Source: Chersky-265 sp035275285
GTDB taxonomy: Bacteria > Fibrobacterota > Fibrobacteria > UBA11236
Reading direction: 5' to 3'
NCBI GenBank assembly: GCA_035275285.1
Contig: DATENA010000338.1
Location: 1-64,000, forward strand
DNA: 64,000 bases
This document shows, in pieces, positions 20,617 to 29,736 of the stretch. Position 1 is the stretch's first letter. Each line of letters opens with the position of its first letter. The notes below the pieces were generated by a model. The model had not been told where the DNA came from. It saw nothing but the letters and a program-made list of their open reading frames with translations, and searched no databases. Made by a program: the position numbers and the translations under genes.

Positions 20617-21927
20617 ATGTCGAAGATCATCCATAGCCTTCGCTTCCAGCTGCCCGCGGTGGTCATGAGCGTGTTCGTGGGCATCCTGTTCCTGCTGATG
20701 TTGTTCTTCCATGAGATGACCATCATCCTGGTCAAGACCCGGCAACTTGCGGAATCGGCCGAAGTCAACGATTACGTGGCCAGTTGGCTCACCAACCTCT
20801 CCTCCAGCGCCCGCGAACGGACCAAGCTGATGTCCCTGGGGAACGAAAGCTATCTGCGCACCTTCCAGGTCACCCTGAACGAAGTCAACGATCTCTATCG
20901 CGAGATCGAGCGCATAGGCCCGGATTCGGCGGCGATCTCCACCCAGCAATTGCGCGGCCTCCACGACGAGCACCAGGAATACATGGAACTGCTGGACGGC
21001 TTCGCCAAGGAGCAGACCATCCGCATGCTCGCCAACCGCTCCCGGGCCGCGGCCGCGCGGGTGCATTCCCAGGCCCCCAGGCAGATCCCCAGGCAGATCG
21101 ATTCCAGGAAGCGGACCGCCCGGACGCCGGGCAAGCGCGCCGCGACCGGCGGCAGGAAGGCCGGCCGGCAACCCGGCAAATCCGCCGCCATCGCTTCCAA
21201 ATCCGGGAAGCGGAAAGCCCCCCTGCCCGCGCCGGCTTCGCCGGAAGCGATGAAGCAGATAGAACTGGATTCCTCCACCAACGAAACCTTCAAGGCCTAT
21301 GAGCAGACCCTGCGGGAAGGCCTGTACATGGCGCAGGAAACCATGCGCGCGGAACGCAAGGACAAGCTCAACAGCCTGCGGAACTCCGTGGGCCGCGCCA
21401 AGGACCGCCTCATCTATTCCCTGCTGCTGCTGCTCGCCATGGTGGGCTACGTGGCCGTCATCCTGAAATGGAAGATCCTCGATCCCATGAAGAGCCTGAA
21501 GCAGGGGGCCATGGAGATCGGCAAAGGTTCCCTGGGCTACCAGGTGAACGTCGCCTCCCGCAACGAAATCGGCGAACTGGCGGACGTGTTCAACCGCATG
21601 TCCGTGCAGCTGGACCAGAAGCGCAACGCGGAAATGCGCCTTAAGCGCCTGGAAGCCATCGAACAGATAGTGCGCAGCGTGAACCATGAGATCAACAATC
21701 CCCTGATGATCATCAGCGGCAATGCCGAGTACATGCTGGCCATCATGGAAGGCGCGGACGAGAGCCTCAAGGCCAAGCTGAACGCCATCGTCTCCGAAGT
21801 GCGCCGGATCTTCATGGTGACCCAGCGTCTCAAGGAGATCAAGGAACCGGTGACCGAGGATTACATAGGCACCCAGGACCAGATGATCGATCTGCTCCGG
21901 TCCAGCCAGATCCACTTGAGGGACTGA
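20617..21927 (+). CDS. HAMP/HisKA protein without ATPase domain (histidine-kinase-like)
   Basis: 436 residues. Membrane segment 1 at about 12-31, an extracytoplasmic region to ~263, membrane segment 2 at about 265-284, a HAMP linker (about 285-340), and a HisKA dimerisation helix with the H-box NHEINNPL, phospho-acceptor His357. The protein stops about 75 residues after the histidine; the N, G1 and G2 boxes of a catalytic ATPase domain are absent and the next gene starts at once in another frame as a lipoprotein, so this is not a simple frameshift. Residues about 141-207 form a basic, Ala/Pro/Lys/Arg-rich stretch resembling histone H1 tails, in the region predicted to be outside the membrane. 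It may act as a phosphotransfer or signalling partner of another kinase; that is inference. Confidence 0.8.
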   Translation: MSKIIHSLRFQLPAVVMSVFVGILFLLMLFFHEMTIILVKTRQLAESAEVNDYVASWLTNLSSSARERTKLMSLGNESYLRTFQVTLNEVNDLYREIERIGPDSAAISTQQLRGLHDEHQEYMELLDGFAKEQTIRMLANRSRAAAARVHSQAPRQIPRQIDSRKRTARTPGKRAATGGRKAGRQPGKSAAIASKSGKRKAPLPAPASPEAMKQIELDSSTNETFKAYEQTLREGLYMAQETMRAERKDKLNSLRNSVGRAKDRLIYSLLLLLAMVGYVAVILKWKILDPMKSLKQGAMEIGKGSLGYQVNVASRNEIGELADVFNRMSVQLDQKRNAEMRLKRLEAIEQIVRSVNHEINNPLMIISGNAEYMLAIMEGADESLKAKLNAIVSEVRRIFMVTQRLKEIKEPVTEDYIGTQDQMIDLLRSSQIHLRD

Positions 21928-22520
21928 TGACGGCCCGACTGATGACGGCCCCTTTCCGCCCTCGTCTTGCCCGGCTTCCGCGTCTTTCCCGCCTCGGCGC
22001 CCTGCTGTCCGCCGCGCTCCTGGCCGCCTGTGCGCCCACCCGGCAACCGACCGTGGCGGAAGAATCGGTCCGGACCCCCATGGACAAGGTCCTGGCGCGC
22101 CTGGTCTCCAGAGGGGAACTGGACAAGGCCATGCGGACGGCCGACAGCCTGAGCGCGTCCCGGGAGTCCTCGGACCGCGAGATAGCCGCCTACTGGAAGA
22201 TGGTGGCCTGGCTGTACCGCGACGAACCCGATTCGGCCCTGGTCGTCCTGGAAGCGGGCCAAGGCAAATGGACCGGCGGCTTGCGCAAGGTGCACGCCTC
22301 GCTCTTCCTGGGGATGGCCCGCGAAGCCAACCGGAACCGCATGGCCGCGCGCGCGCGCCACGATGAATCGGCTCCCTGCGCGCCCGCCGACAAGTCCGTC
22401 CAGGACAGGTTGGAGTCCCTCCAGAAGGAAACCGGGGACCTGCGCGCGGAGAATGCGCGCCTGGAAACCGAAAAGGAAAAGTACCAGAAGCTTTTGAAGG
22501 ACCTGGAAACCATCCGCTGA
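21927..22520 (+). CDS. Putative lipoprotein with C-terminal coiled coil
   Basis: 197 residues. The signal region is basic then hydrophobic and ends in the lipobox LAAC with Cys at about 35. The middle is helical and TPR-like (SRGELDKAMRTADSLSA, then AAYWKMVAWLYRDEPDSAL), and the last ~45 residues form a coiled coil (LESLQKETGDLRAENARLE). The start codon overlaps the last base of the kinase-like gene (TGATG), so the two are translationally coupled and the lipoprotein may be a periplasmic partner of that sensor. An alternative ATG lies five codons downstream. Confidence 0.75.
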   Translation: MTARLMTAPFRPRLARLPRLSRLGALLSAALLAACAPTRQPTVAEESVRTPMDKVLARLVSRGELDKAMRTADSLSASRESSDREIAAYWKMVAWLYRDEPDSALVVLEAGQGKWTGGLRKVHASLFLGMAREANRNRMAARARHDESAPCAPADKSVQDRLESLQKETGDLRAENARLETEKEKYQKLLKDLETIR

Positions 22521-22533
22521 GGCCGTTTGGATA

Positions 22534-22659
22534 GAAGTCAAAGTGCAAAAGGCAAAAGGCAAAGTGCAAAATGGAAGAAGTGGGGAACCTCCCCTAGAAG
22601 GCGCGGGACCGAGTCCTGATTTTGCACTTTGCATTTTGAACTTTGACTTTTGAACTCTC
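22534..22659. repeat. Heptad-repeat inverted element, copy 2
   Basis: Left arm 22534-22574 (units AAAGTGC, AAAAGGC, AAAAGGC, AAAGTGC, AAAATGG), loop of about 43 bp, right arm 22618-22659 (TTTTGCA, CTTTGCA, TTTTGAA, CTTTGAC, TTTTGAA). It starts 13 nt after the lipoprotein stop codon and ends about 45 bp before proB. The TAGAAG left edge and GAACTCTC right edge are shared with copy 3. Confidence 0.85.
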
Positions 22660-22703
22660 TCTCTCTTTTGAAATCCCCCCGCGGTCTACCTACCTTTCCC
22701 CCC

Positions 22704-23834
22704 GTGGACGACATACGCAAAGACCTGTTCCAATCCCTGCACCGCCTGGTCATCAAGGTGGGCACCAAGATCCTCGTGGGCGAGGACAACGCGCCTTCCT
22801 GGGACCAGCTCAACCATCTGGTGGCGCAGCTTTCCCTGCTGCATGACGAGGGCTACGCGGTGGTGCTGGTCACCTCCGGCGCCGTGGGCGTGGGGATGAG
22901 CACCCTCGGCTATGCAACCCGCCCCAAGGAGCTTCCGGAGAAGCAGGCCTGCGCGGCCATCGGCCAGATCCGCCTGATGCACATGTACTCGGAATCCTTC
23001 GCCAAACGCGGCAAGACCGTGGCGCAGATCCTCCTTTCCGGGGACGATTTCCGGGACCGCGCCCGCTTCAACAACATCCGCAAGACGGTGGGCACCCTGT
23101 TGGAGAAGCGCGTCATCCCCATCATCAACGAGAACGACACCATCACCACCGAAGAGATCAAGGTCGGGGACAACGACAAGCTGAGCGCCGATGTGGCCCA
23201 TTTCCTGGAGGCGGACCTGCTGGTCATCCTCTCGGACGAGGACGGCCTGTTCACCAAGAACCCCAAATCCCATCCGGACGCGGAGGCCATTTCCGTGGTG
23301 CCGCGCATCACGCCGGACATCCTCAAGCTGGCGGAAGAGAAGCCGGGCTCCAAGGTGAGCGTGGGCGGGATGAAGGCGAAGCTGCTGGCCATCCGCCAGG
23401 CGACGGAAGCCGGCACCCCGGCGGTGCTGACCCGCGGGCATGGGGCGCGCCTGCTGGACCTGGTCAAGGGCAAACCCCTGGGCACCCTGTTCCTGCCCAA
23501 CCCGGACAAGATAGGGCGCAACAAGCGCTGGCTGGCCTTCGTGTCCAAGGCGCGCGGCCAGCTCTTCCTGGACGAAGGCGGCGTGAAGGCGATGCGCACG
23601 CGCAAGTCCAGCCTCTTGCCCGCGGGCATCCGCGACAGCAAGGGGACGTTCAAGTCCGGGGATTTCGTGGAAGTGTGCAGCCTGGAAGGCGACGTGATCG
23701 GCCGGGGCCGTTCGGCCTATTCGGCGGCGGAGGTCCAGCTGATCCGGGGGCACAAGAGCAACCGCATCCCGGAACTCCTCAACCGCAAGGGACCGGACGA
23801 GGTGATCCACCGGGATCAATTGGTCATTTTCTAA
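22704..23834 (+). CDS. proB: Glutamate 5-kinase
   Basis: 376 residues from a GTG at 22704; first step of proline synthesis, ATP-dependent phosphorylation of glutamate. The amino-acid-kinase fold is marked by VIKVGTKIL at the N-terminus, TSGAVGVGM, PIINENDT and GDNDKLSA; a C-terminal PUA domain follows (about 275-370). The start is GTG because no ATG is in register close to the family N-terminus and the next upstream ATG (22650) lies in repeat-derived DNA. proA is 370 bp downstream, separated by a small minus-strand gene. Confidence 0.95.
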   Translation: MDDIRKDLFQSLHRLVIKVGTKILVGEDNAPSWDQLNHLVAQLSLLHDEGYAVVLVTSGAVGVGMSTLGYATRPKELPEKQACAAIGQIRLMHMYSESFAKRGKTVAQILLSGDDFRDRARFNNIRKTVGTLLEKRVIPIINENDTITTEEIKVGDNDKLSADVAHFLEADLLVILSDEDGLFTKNPKSHPDAEAISVVPRITPDILKLAEEKPGSKVSVGGMKAKLLAIRQATEAGTPAVLTRGHGARLLDLVKGKPLGTLFLPNPDKIGRNKRWLAFVSKARGQLFLDEGGVKAMRTRKSSLLPAGIRDSKGTFKSGDFVEVCSLEGDVIGRGRSAYSAAEVQLIRGHKSNRIPELLNRKGPDEVIHRDQLVIF

Positions 23835-23858
23835 GGCCGTCCGCGCCCGGCCGGGCCT

Positions 23859-24035
23859 TCAGATGATGGAGCGCCGGCGGCGGCCGAAAATGTCCATCGG
23901 CCCCCGGTTGCGCAGGAGATCGTGGCGGGAGCCCCAGCCTCCGGCATTGCGCCTCAGGGCGAATCCGCGGTTCCGGCGGTTGAGCATCTTGAAGGCCGTT
24001 CCCGCCAGCAGCAGCATGAATATGCGTTTGATCAT
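23859..24035 (-). CDS. Small basic membrane protein between proB and proA
   Basis: 58 residues: a short hydrophobic N-terminal segment (IKRIFMLLLAGTAFKML) followed by an Arg/Gly-rich tail that ends GRRRRSII. GGGAGGG lies 4 nt before the ATG on the minus strand, a strong ribosome site. Encoded against the direction of proB and proA. No family recognised; a small membrane protein or processed peptide is possible. Confidence 0.5.
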   Translation of the reverse strand: MIKRIFMLLLAGTAFKMLNRRNRGFALRRNAGGWGSRHDLLRNRGPMDIFGRRRRSII

Positions 24036-24200
24036 GGATCCCTCCCGGTAACCGTCCATTCTTCCAAAATAAATTCGCTTGGGAGCGGTTGATACGCCGG
24101 CGGCCGGGTCCGGAGCCGCCCGGTGCGGGTACGTGGCCGGCGCGCGCGTCCCCCCGCACGCTTTGCGGCCGCGCCATTCCTGTATACATTTACCAGAAGT

Positions 24201-25460
24201 ATGGACGATATCACCTCTTACGCCCGGGTTCTGGGCGAAAACGCCCGGGAAGCCTCCCGGCAATTGCGGGCCCTGCCCCGCGCCAAACGCGACGGCGCCC
24301 TCAAGGCGCTGGCCAAATCCCTGATCGCCTCCCAGGCGGAAATCCTGGCCGAGAACGACAAGGACATGGAGGAAAGCAAGGAGCGGGGGCTGAGTCCCTC
24401 CATGCTCGACCGCCTGCTGCTGACGCCCGCCCGCATCCAGGGCATCGTCGAAAGCGTGGACTCGATCGCCGCCTTCCCCGATCCCCTCGGCAAGTCCCTC
24501 GGCAGCCGCAAGCGCAAGGACGGCCTCAAGATCGCCCGGGTCACGGTCCCCATCGGCACCATCCTGTTCATCTTCGAATCGCGCCCCAACGTGACCATCG
24601 ACGGCGGCGCCCTCTGCCTCAAGAGCGGCAACGCCGTGATCCTGCGCGGCGGCAAGGAAGCGGCCCGCACCAACGCCGTCTTCGCCCGCCTGTTCCAGGC
24701 GGCCCTCAAGTCCAAGGGCATCGACGAGCGCGCGGTGCAATTGGTGAACAAGCCCGATCACGGCCTGGTGGATCTGCTGCTCACGGACGTCAAGCACGTG
24801 GACCTGGTGATCCCCCGCGGCGGCGAGCGGCTGATCCATTCCGTGGTGGAGAAGGCCCGCATCCCGGTCATCAAGCATTACAAGGGCGTCTGCCACACCT
24901 ACGTGGACAAGACCGCGGACCTCAAGGCCGCGGAGCGCATCGTCGTGAACGCCAAGGCCCAGCGCCCCAGCGCGTGCAACGCCATGGAGACCCTGCTCAT
25001 CGACGGGCACATCAAGCCCGCCGCGGTCAAGCGCATCCTGGACAGCCTGGTGGAGCATAACGTGGAATTGCGCGGGGACGAGTTCATCCGCAACCTGCAT
25101 CCCAGCGTCAAGCCCGCCGTGGAAGCGGATTGGGGCGAGGAGTTCTCCGATCTGAGGCTGGCCGTGAAGATGGTGGACGGCGTGGATGAGGCGGTGGAGC
25201 ACATCAACAAATACGGCACCGGGCACACGGACGCCGTGCTGGCCAAATCGCCCAAGGTGCAGAAGGCCTTCCTGGCGGGCGTGGACAGCGCCTCCCTGAT
25301 GGTGAACGCTTCCACCCGGTTCGCCGACGGCGGGGAATACGGCCTGGGGGCGGAAGTGGGCATCAGCACGGACAAGCTGCACGCGCGCGGGCCCATGGGC
25401 CTGGACAGCCTCACCACCTACCGCTGGATCGTGGAAGGGACGGGACATGTCCGCAAATGA
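24201..25460 (+). CDS. proA: Gamma-glutamyl phosphate reductase
   Basis: 419 residues; NADPH-dependent reduction of glutamyl-5-phosphate to the semialdehyde, second step of proline synthesis. The aldehyde-dehydrogenase-like fold is shown by TVPIGTILFIFESRPNVT, the NAD-site LKSGNAVILRGGKEA, and the catalytic cysteine at about 259 in SACNAMETLL; ALMVNASTRFADGGEYGLGAE-like C-terminal residues are also present. The ATG at 24201 is the family start. It overlaps hisI by 14 nt. Confidence 0.96.
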   Translation: MDDITSYARVLGENAREASRQLRALPRAKRDGALKALAKSLIASQAEILAENDKDMEESKERGLSPSMLDRLLLTPARIQGIVESVDSIAAFPDPLGKSLGSRKRKDGLKIARVTVPIGTILFIFESRPNVTIDGGALCLKSGNAVILRGGKEAARTNAVFARLFQAALKSKGIDERAVQLVNKPDHGLVDLLLTDVKHVDLVIPRGGERLIHSVVEKARIPVIKHYKGVCHTYVDKTADLKAAERIVVNAKAQRPSACNAMETLLIDGHIKPAAVKRILDSLVEHNVELRGDEFIRNLHPSVKPAVEADWGEEFSDLRLAVKMVDGVDEAVEHINKYGTGHTDAVLAKSPKVQKAFLAGVDSASLMVNASTRFADGGEYGLGAEVGISTDKLHARGPMGLDSLTTYRWIVEGTGHVRK

Positions 25461-25842
25461 CGCCATCGAACCCCTGCTGGGCCAGGTCAGGTTCGGCGCG
25501 GACGGCCTGGTCACCGCCGTGGCCGTCGACGAGGGCGACGGGCAGGTGCTCATGCTGGCCCACATGAACCGGGAATCCCTGGGGCTGACCCTCGCCACCG
25601 GCTACATGACCTACTGGTCCCGCTCCCGGAAAAAGCTCTGGCTCAAAGGCGAGACGTCCGGCAACCGCCAACGGGTGGTGAGCGCCAGCCTGGACTGCGA
25701 CGGCGACGCGCTGCTGTTCCGGGTGAAGCCGGAAGGCAACGGCGCCGCCTGCCACGAGGGGTACCGCAGTTGTTTCTTCCGCCTGCGCAAGGACGGGGAA
25801 TGGGAGATCCAGGGGAAGCCGGTTGGGCGGTCTTCCGGGTAG
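25447..25842 (+). CDS. hisI: Phosphoribosyl-AMP cyclohydrolase
   Basis: 131 residues; third step of histidine synthesis, hydrolytic opening of PR-AMP. YWSRSRKKLWLKGETSGN, LDCDGDALLF with the Mg-binding aspartates, and ACHEGYRSCFF with the Zn-binding cysteines are all present. The HisE domain often fused to it is absent. It overlaps proA by 14 nt, so histidine and proline genes are co-transcribed here. The heptad element follows directly at its stop codon. Confidence 0.95.
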   Translation: MSANDAIEPLLGQVRFGADGLVTAVAVDEGDGQVLMLAHMNRESLGLTLATGYMTYWSRSRKKLWLKGETSGNRQRVVSASLDCDGDALLFRVKPEGNGAACHEGYRSCFFRLRKDGEWEIQGKPVGRSSG

Positions 25843-25993
25843 AAGGCAAAAGTCAAAGTGCAGAAGTCAAAGTTCAAAATTTGAATACGGGAAACCTTTC
25901 CAGAAGTCTTTCCAGGCTCATGGAACCCCGGCTTAGGCGATGAGTCTCTTCAATTTTGCACTTTGCATTTTGACTTTTGCACTTTGAACTCTC
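25841..25993. repeat. Heptad-repeat inverted element, copy 3
   Basis: Left arm 25841-25883 (AGAAGGC, AAAAGTC, AAAGTGC, AGAAGTC, AAAGTTC, AAAATTT), loop of about 68 bp, right arm 25952-25993 (TTTTGCA, CTTTGCA, TTTTGAC, TTTTGCA, CTTTGAA). Its left edge is the hisI stop codon itself; its right edge is 2 nt from the tilS ATG. It therefore fills the whole hisI-tilS gap. Confidence 0.85.
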
Positions 25994-25995
25994 CC

Positions 25996-27540
25996 ATGGC
26001 TGACACCACCGAACAGGCCCTAGACCTCTGGGACCAAACAACCCGGTCCTTCCTCGCCTCCCAAGGCTGGCATCCCGCCGGCTCCTCCCTTCTCCTGGCC
26101 GTATCCGGCGGGGCCGATTCCGTGGCCTTGCTGCATTGGGCGCGCCGGACCGTCTCCCGCCGGGGCGGCCGCCTCGCCGTGGCCCACGTCAACCACGGTC
26201 TGCGCCCCGCGGCCGCCGCGGAGCGGGACTTCGTCTCCGCGCTGTGCCGCGATCTGGGCATCCCCTGCCATCTGCGCGACCTGGATCCGGGCCGCCGCCC
26301 GGCGCGCGAATCCGTGGAAATGTGGGCGCGGCGCGAGCGCTACGGTTTTTTCGCCGCGGCGGCCCGGCTTGCCGGGGCCGACTGGATCCTGACCGCCCAT
26401 CACCGTGACGACCTGGTCGAGACCGTGTTCCAGCGCCTGGGGCGGGGGACCGGCCCGCGCGGCCTCCGGGGCATCCCTTTCCGGCGAGCGGGCATCGTCC
26501 GGCCTTTGTTGAGCCGCAGCCGGGCCGAAATCCTGGCTTACCTCGGTTTGTGCGGCGCGTCATGGCGCGAGGACGAATCCAACGCCGACGTGCGCCTCGA
26601 TCGGAACTGGTACCGGCACCGCTACCTGCCCTCCCTCCGGCGCGGGGATCCGGGACTGGACGCGCGCGTCTTCGCCCTGGCCATGCAAGTGCAATCGCTC
26701 GGGAAGGGTGTCGACGCCCTGGAGGAGGAGGCCGCCCTGCTCCGGGCCGACGGCGAAGGGATGCCGTATCTGGACCGCGCAGGCATCGCCGAACGGGTGG
26801 CGGAGGAAGATCTGGAATCCCTGGGCTTCTGGATGCGCAGGTTGACGCGGGCCGCGGCTCCCGGACTGGGCCGGCAAGCGGCCGCCCGCCCACTACCGGT
26901 TACAAAAGAGATACTCTTGGAGTTTTGCCGCCAATGGAAATCGGAATCCGGGCCCGGACGCTTGCAGGTGCCTTTGAACGCCGCGATCGCGCTGAAATGC
27001 CGAAATGGGGGTGTTTACTGCGCGTTTTCATCCCCGGGCGCTTCCGCGGAACGGCGGGCGGCAAAAAAAAGCTGCTCCCTGCGGGCCCAAAGGGTTATAC
27101 TGATCGAAGGCTTTTGCGAGGTTTCCTGGCGTTGGGGAGATCTCGCCTACACACTGGCGGCGCGCCGGTTTCCCAGGCCGGAAAACCTGGAATATCCCGC
27201 GTCGGGGGAGGAAAGGGCGATCTTTGATGCAGACCTCTTTTCGTGTACATTACTTATACGAACTCGGAAGGACGGCGATCGCTTTTCCCCTTTGGGGGTA
27301 CAAAGCCGTTCGCGCAAATTGAAAACTTTTTTCAACGAGGAGAAGGTTCCGATCGGCAAGAGGGAAATGCTCCCCATCGTCTTCGCAAGCGGGCCGCCTT
27401 TGGACGGCTCGCCCGCGGATGAAGCATCGGGCGGTGGAAGCGCCGCCTGGGTGCCCGGTCTAGGAATATCCGATTTCTTCAAGGTCAGCGGATCGACTTC
27501 TCACATCCTTGAGTTGGTGCTTAAATGCGAGAACCCCTAG
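25996..27540 (+). CDS. tilS: tRNA(Ile)-lysidine synthase
   Basis: 514 residues; ATP-dependent modification of C34 in tRNA-Ile(CAU) with lysine. The PP-loop motif SGGADS is at about residues 37-42; HVNHGLR, TAHHRDDLVETV and LSRSRAEILAYL follow. The C-terminal TilS domains are present and total length is at the upper end of the family. The ATG at 25996 is used; upstream in-frame codons come from the repeat element. It overlaps ftsH by 16 nt, a common tilS-ftsH neighbourhood. Confidence 0.93.
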   Translation: MADTTEQALDLWDQTTRSFLASQGWHPAGSSLLLAVSGGADSVALLHWARRTVSRRGGRLAVAHVNHGLRPAAAAERDFVSALCRDLGIPCHLRDLDPGRRPARESVEMWARRERYGFFAAAARLAGADWILTAHHRDDLVETVFQRLGRGTGPRGLRGIPFRRAGIVRPLLSRSRAEILAYLGLCGASWREDESNADVRLDRNWYRHRYLPSLRRGDPGLDARVFALAMQVQSLGKGVDALEEEAALLRADGEGMPYLDRAGIAERVAEEDLESLGFWMRRLTRAAAPGLGRQAAARPLPVTKEILLEFCRQWKSESGPGRLQVPLNAAIALKCRNGGVYCAFSSPGASAERRAAKKSCSLRAQRVILIEGFCEVSWRWGDLAYTLAARRFPRPENLEYPASGEERAIFDADLFSCTLLIRTRKDGDRFSPLGVQSRSRKLKTFFNEEKVPIGKREMLPIVFASGPPLDGSPADEASGGGSAAWVPGLGISDFFKVSGSTSHILELVLKCENP

Positions 27541-29735
27541 AAGACAAAAAGAACAACCTCGTGGAAGACAAGAAGAACGCCCCGGTCAACCGGAAGCTGC
27601 CTGAGTCCAAGCAGGCCATGCCTCCGGGCAACAAGTGGAAGCGGAAGAATCTTTCCCTGATCCTGGCGATGGTGCTCGTCTCCATTTTCCTGGTGCAGCT
27701 CCTGGACTCCCAGAACCCGGTGGAGGAAAAGACCTACTCCGAGTTCCGGAACATCATCGCGGACACCAGCCTGGCCATCACCTCCATCGAACTGCAGCGG
27801 ATAGGCGAAGGCTACATATTGGTGGGCGAGCGCAAGCTGACCCCGGACGAACAGGCCAAGCGCAAAGAGACCCACAGCGCCTTCTCCTCGCGCACGGTGA
27901 AGTTCAAGACCCTGCTCCCGGACATCGACGGGCCCATCCAGCAATTGCTCGACAACCTCATGGCCCGCGGCGTGAAGGTGGAGTTCGTGAAGGAAACGCG
28001 CTGGCTCAGCTACCTGAGCACGCTGTTCCCGTTGTTCCTGTTGATCGGCTTCTTCTGGTTCATGATGGCGCGCCAGGGCGGCGGCATGGGCGGCACCCGG
28101 GGGATTTTCTCCTTCGGAAAGATCAAGGGCAAGCTGATGGACGAGAACCGGCCCAAGATCACCTTCCGCGACGTGGCCGGCGCGGACGAAGCCAAACAGG
28201 AACTCGAGGAAATCATCGCCTTCCTGAAGGACCCCAGCAAGTTCAGCAAGCTGGGCGGGCGCATCCCCAAGGGCGTGCTGCTGCTGGGCCCTCCGGGCAC
28301 CGGCAAGACCCTGCTCGCCAAGGCCGTGGCCGGCGAGGCGGAAGTCCCCTTTTTCAGCATGTCGGGATCGGATTTCGTGGAAATGTTCGTGGGCGTGGGC
28401 GCCTCGCGCGTGCGCGACCTGTTCGAACAGGGCAAGAAGAACGCCCCCTGCATCATCTTCATCGATGAGATCGACGCGGTCGGGCGCCATCGCGGCGCCG
28501 GCCTGGGCGGCGGGCACGATGAACGCGAGCAGACCCTGAACCAGCTCCTGGTGGAGATGGACGGGTTCAACAGCAACGACGGCGTGATCCTCATCGCCGC
28601 CACCAACCGTCCCGACGTGCTGGATCCCGCCCTGCTGCGCCCCGGGCGTTTCGACCGCCAGGTGGTGGTGGACCTGCCCGATTCCCGCGGCCGCGAAGGC
28701 ATCCTGCGCGTGCACCTGGAAAAGCGCAAGGTCCCCGTCCGCGACGACGTGGACGTGGCCAAGATCGCCAAGGGAACGCCCGGGCTTTCCGGCGCGGACC
28801 TGGAGAACCTGGTCAACGAGGCCTGCCTGCTGGCGGCCCGCTTCGGCGGCAACCAGGTGGCCATGATCGATTTCGAAGAGGCCAAGGACAAGATCATGAT
28901 CGGGTCCGAGCGCTTCTCCCGCATCCTGACGGAAGAGGAGAAGAAGACCACGGCCTACCACGAGGCGGGCCATGCGGTGGTCTCCCTGCTGGTCAAGTAC
29001 TCGGATCCGCTGCACAAGGTGACCATCATCCCGCGCGGCCGCGCCCTGGGCATCACCTTCCAGCTCCCGGAGAAGGACAATTACACCGTGGATTCGCGCT
29101 TCGTCCTGGACAAAATAGCCATCCTCATGGGCGGCCGCGGCGCCGAGCTCCTGCTCTTCGGGCAGAAGAACACGGGCGCGTCCAACGATATCGAGAAGGC
29201 CACGGAGCTGGCCCGCAAGTACGTCTGCGAATGGGGCATGTCCGACCTGGGACCGCTCTCGTACGGCAAAAAGCAGGAGGAGATCTTCCTGGGCCGCGAA
29301 ATCAGCCAGCACCGCGATTATTCGGAGGCCACCGCCATCCAGATCGACCGCGAAGTGCGCAAGATCGTGGACGGCCAGATGGAGCGCGTGACCAACCTGC
29401 TCTCCGAGAACAAGCAGAAGCTCGTCAACCTGGCGGAGGCCTTGCTGGTGCACGAAGTGCTCGAGGCCGATGAAATTATCAAGGCCATGACAGGCGAACT
29501 GCTGACCGATACCCGCAAGAGCCGCTCCTATCTCAAGGGCCGCCCGGACCGCCGCTCCCGCGCCGGAACCGACTCCGCCGCCGGCATCGCCGAGGGTGAA
29601 ATCACCGTGGCGGGCCTCTCGGCCGACAAAGCCGAGGACGAAGGCAAGCCCGGGGTGGAGGATGGCGACAAGGGCGGCGAAGGCGGCAGGGGTAACGTCG
29701 CCGGCAGAGGTAACCGTTTCGACGCCACCGTCTGA
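27525..29735 (+). CDS. ftsH: ATP-dependent zinc metalloprotease FtsH
   Basis: 736 residues; membrane AAA+ protease that degrades membrane and short-lived cytosolic proteins. Membrane segments at about 43-60 and 160-180 flank a small periplasmic domain. Walker A GPPGTGKT lies near residue 255, Walker B IIFIDEID near 310, the second region of homology follows, and the zinc site HEAGH lies near 480. The C-terminus has an extra ~60-residue Gly/Asp/Lys-rich tail. No promoter of its own is obvious; it is coupled to tilS. Confidence 0.97.
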   Translation: MREPLEDKKNNLVEDKKNAPVNRKLPESKQAMPPGNKWKRKNLSLILAMVLVSIFLVQLLDSQNPVEEKTYSEFRNIIADTSLAITSIELQRIGEGYILVGERKLTPDEQAKRKETHSAFSSRTVKFKTLLPDIDGPIQQLLDNLMARGVKVEFVKETRWLSYLSTLFPLFLLIGFFWFMMARQGGGMGGTRGIFSFGKIKGKLMDENRPKITFRDVAGADEAKQELEEIIAFLKDPSKFSKLGGRIPKGVLLLGPPGTGKTLLAKAVAGEAEVPFFSMSGSDFVEMFVGVGASRVRDLFEQGKKNAPCIIFIDEIDAVGRHRGAGLGGGHDEREQTLNQLLVEMDGFNSNDGVILIAATNRPDVLDPALLRPGRFDRQVVVDLPDSRGREGILRVHLEKRKVPVRDDVDVAKIAKGTPGLSGADLENLVNEACLLAARFGGNQVAMIDFEEAKDKIMIGSERFSRILTEEEKKTTAYHEAGHAVVSLLVKYSDPLHKVTIIPRGRALGITFQLPEKDNYTVDSRFVLDKIAILMGGRGAELLLFGQKNTGASNDIEKATELARKYVCEWGMSDLGPLSYGKKQEEIFLGREISQHRDYSEATAIQIDREVRKIVDGQMERVTNLLSENKQKLVNLAEALLVHEVLEADEIIKAMTGELLTDTRKSRSYLKGRPDRRSRAGTDSAAGIAEGEITVAGLSADKAEDEGKPGVEDGDKGGEGGRGNVAGRGNRFDATV

Positions 29736-29736
29736 C

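Noticed and set aside
21900..21960. Frameshift separating the kinase from an ATPase domain
   Set aside because: All frames after 21927 were read: the next product is a lipoprotein, with no N, G1 or G2 box in any frame.
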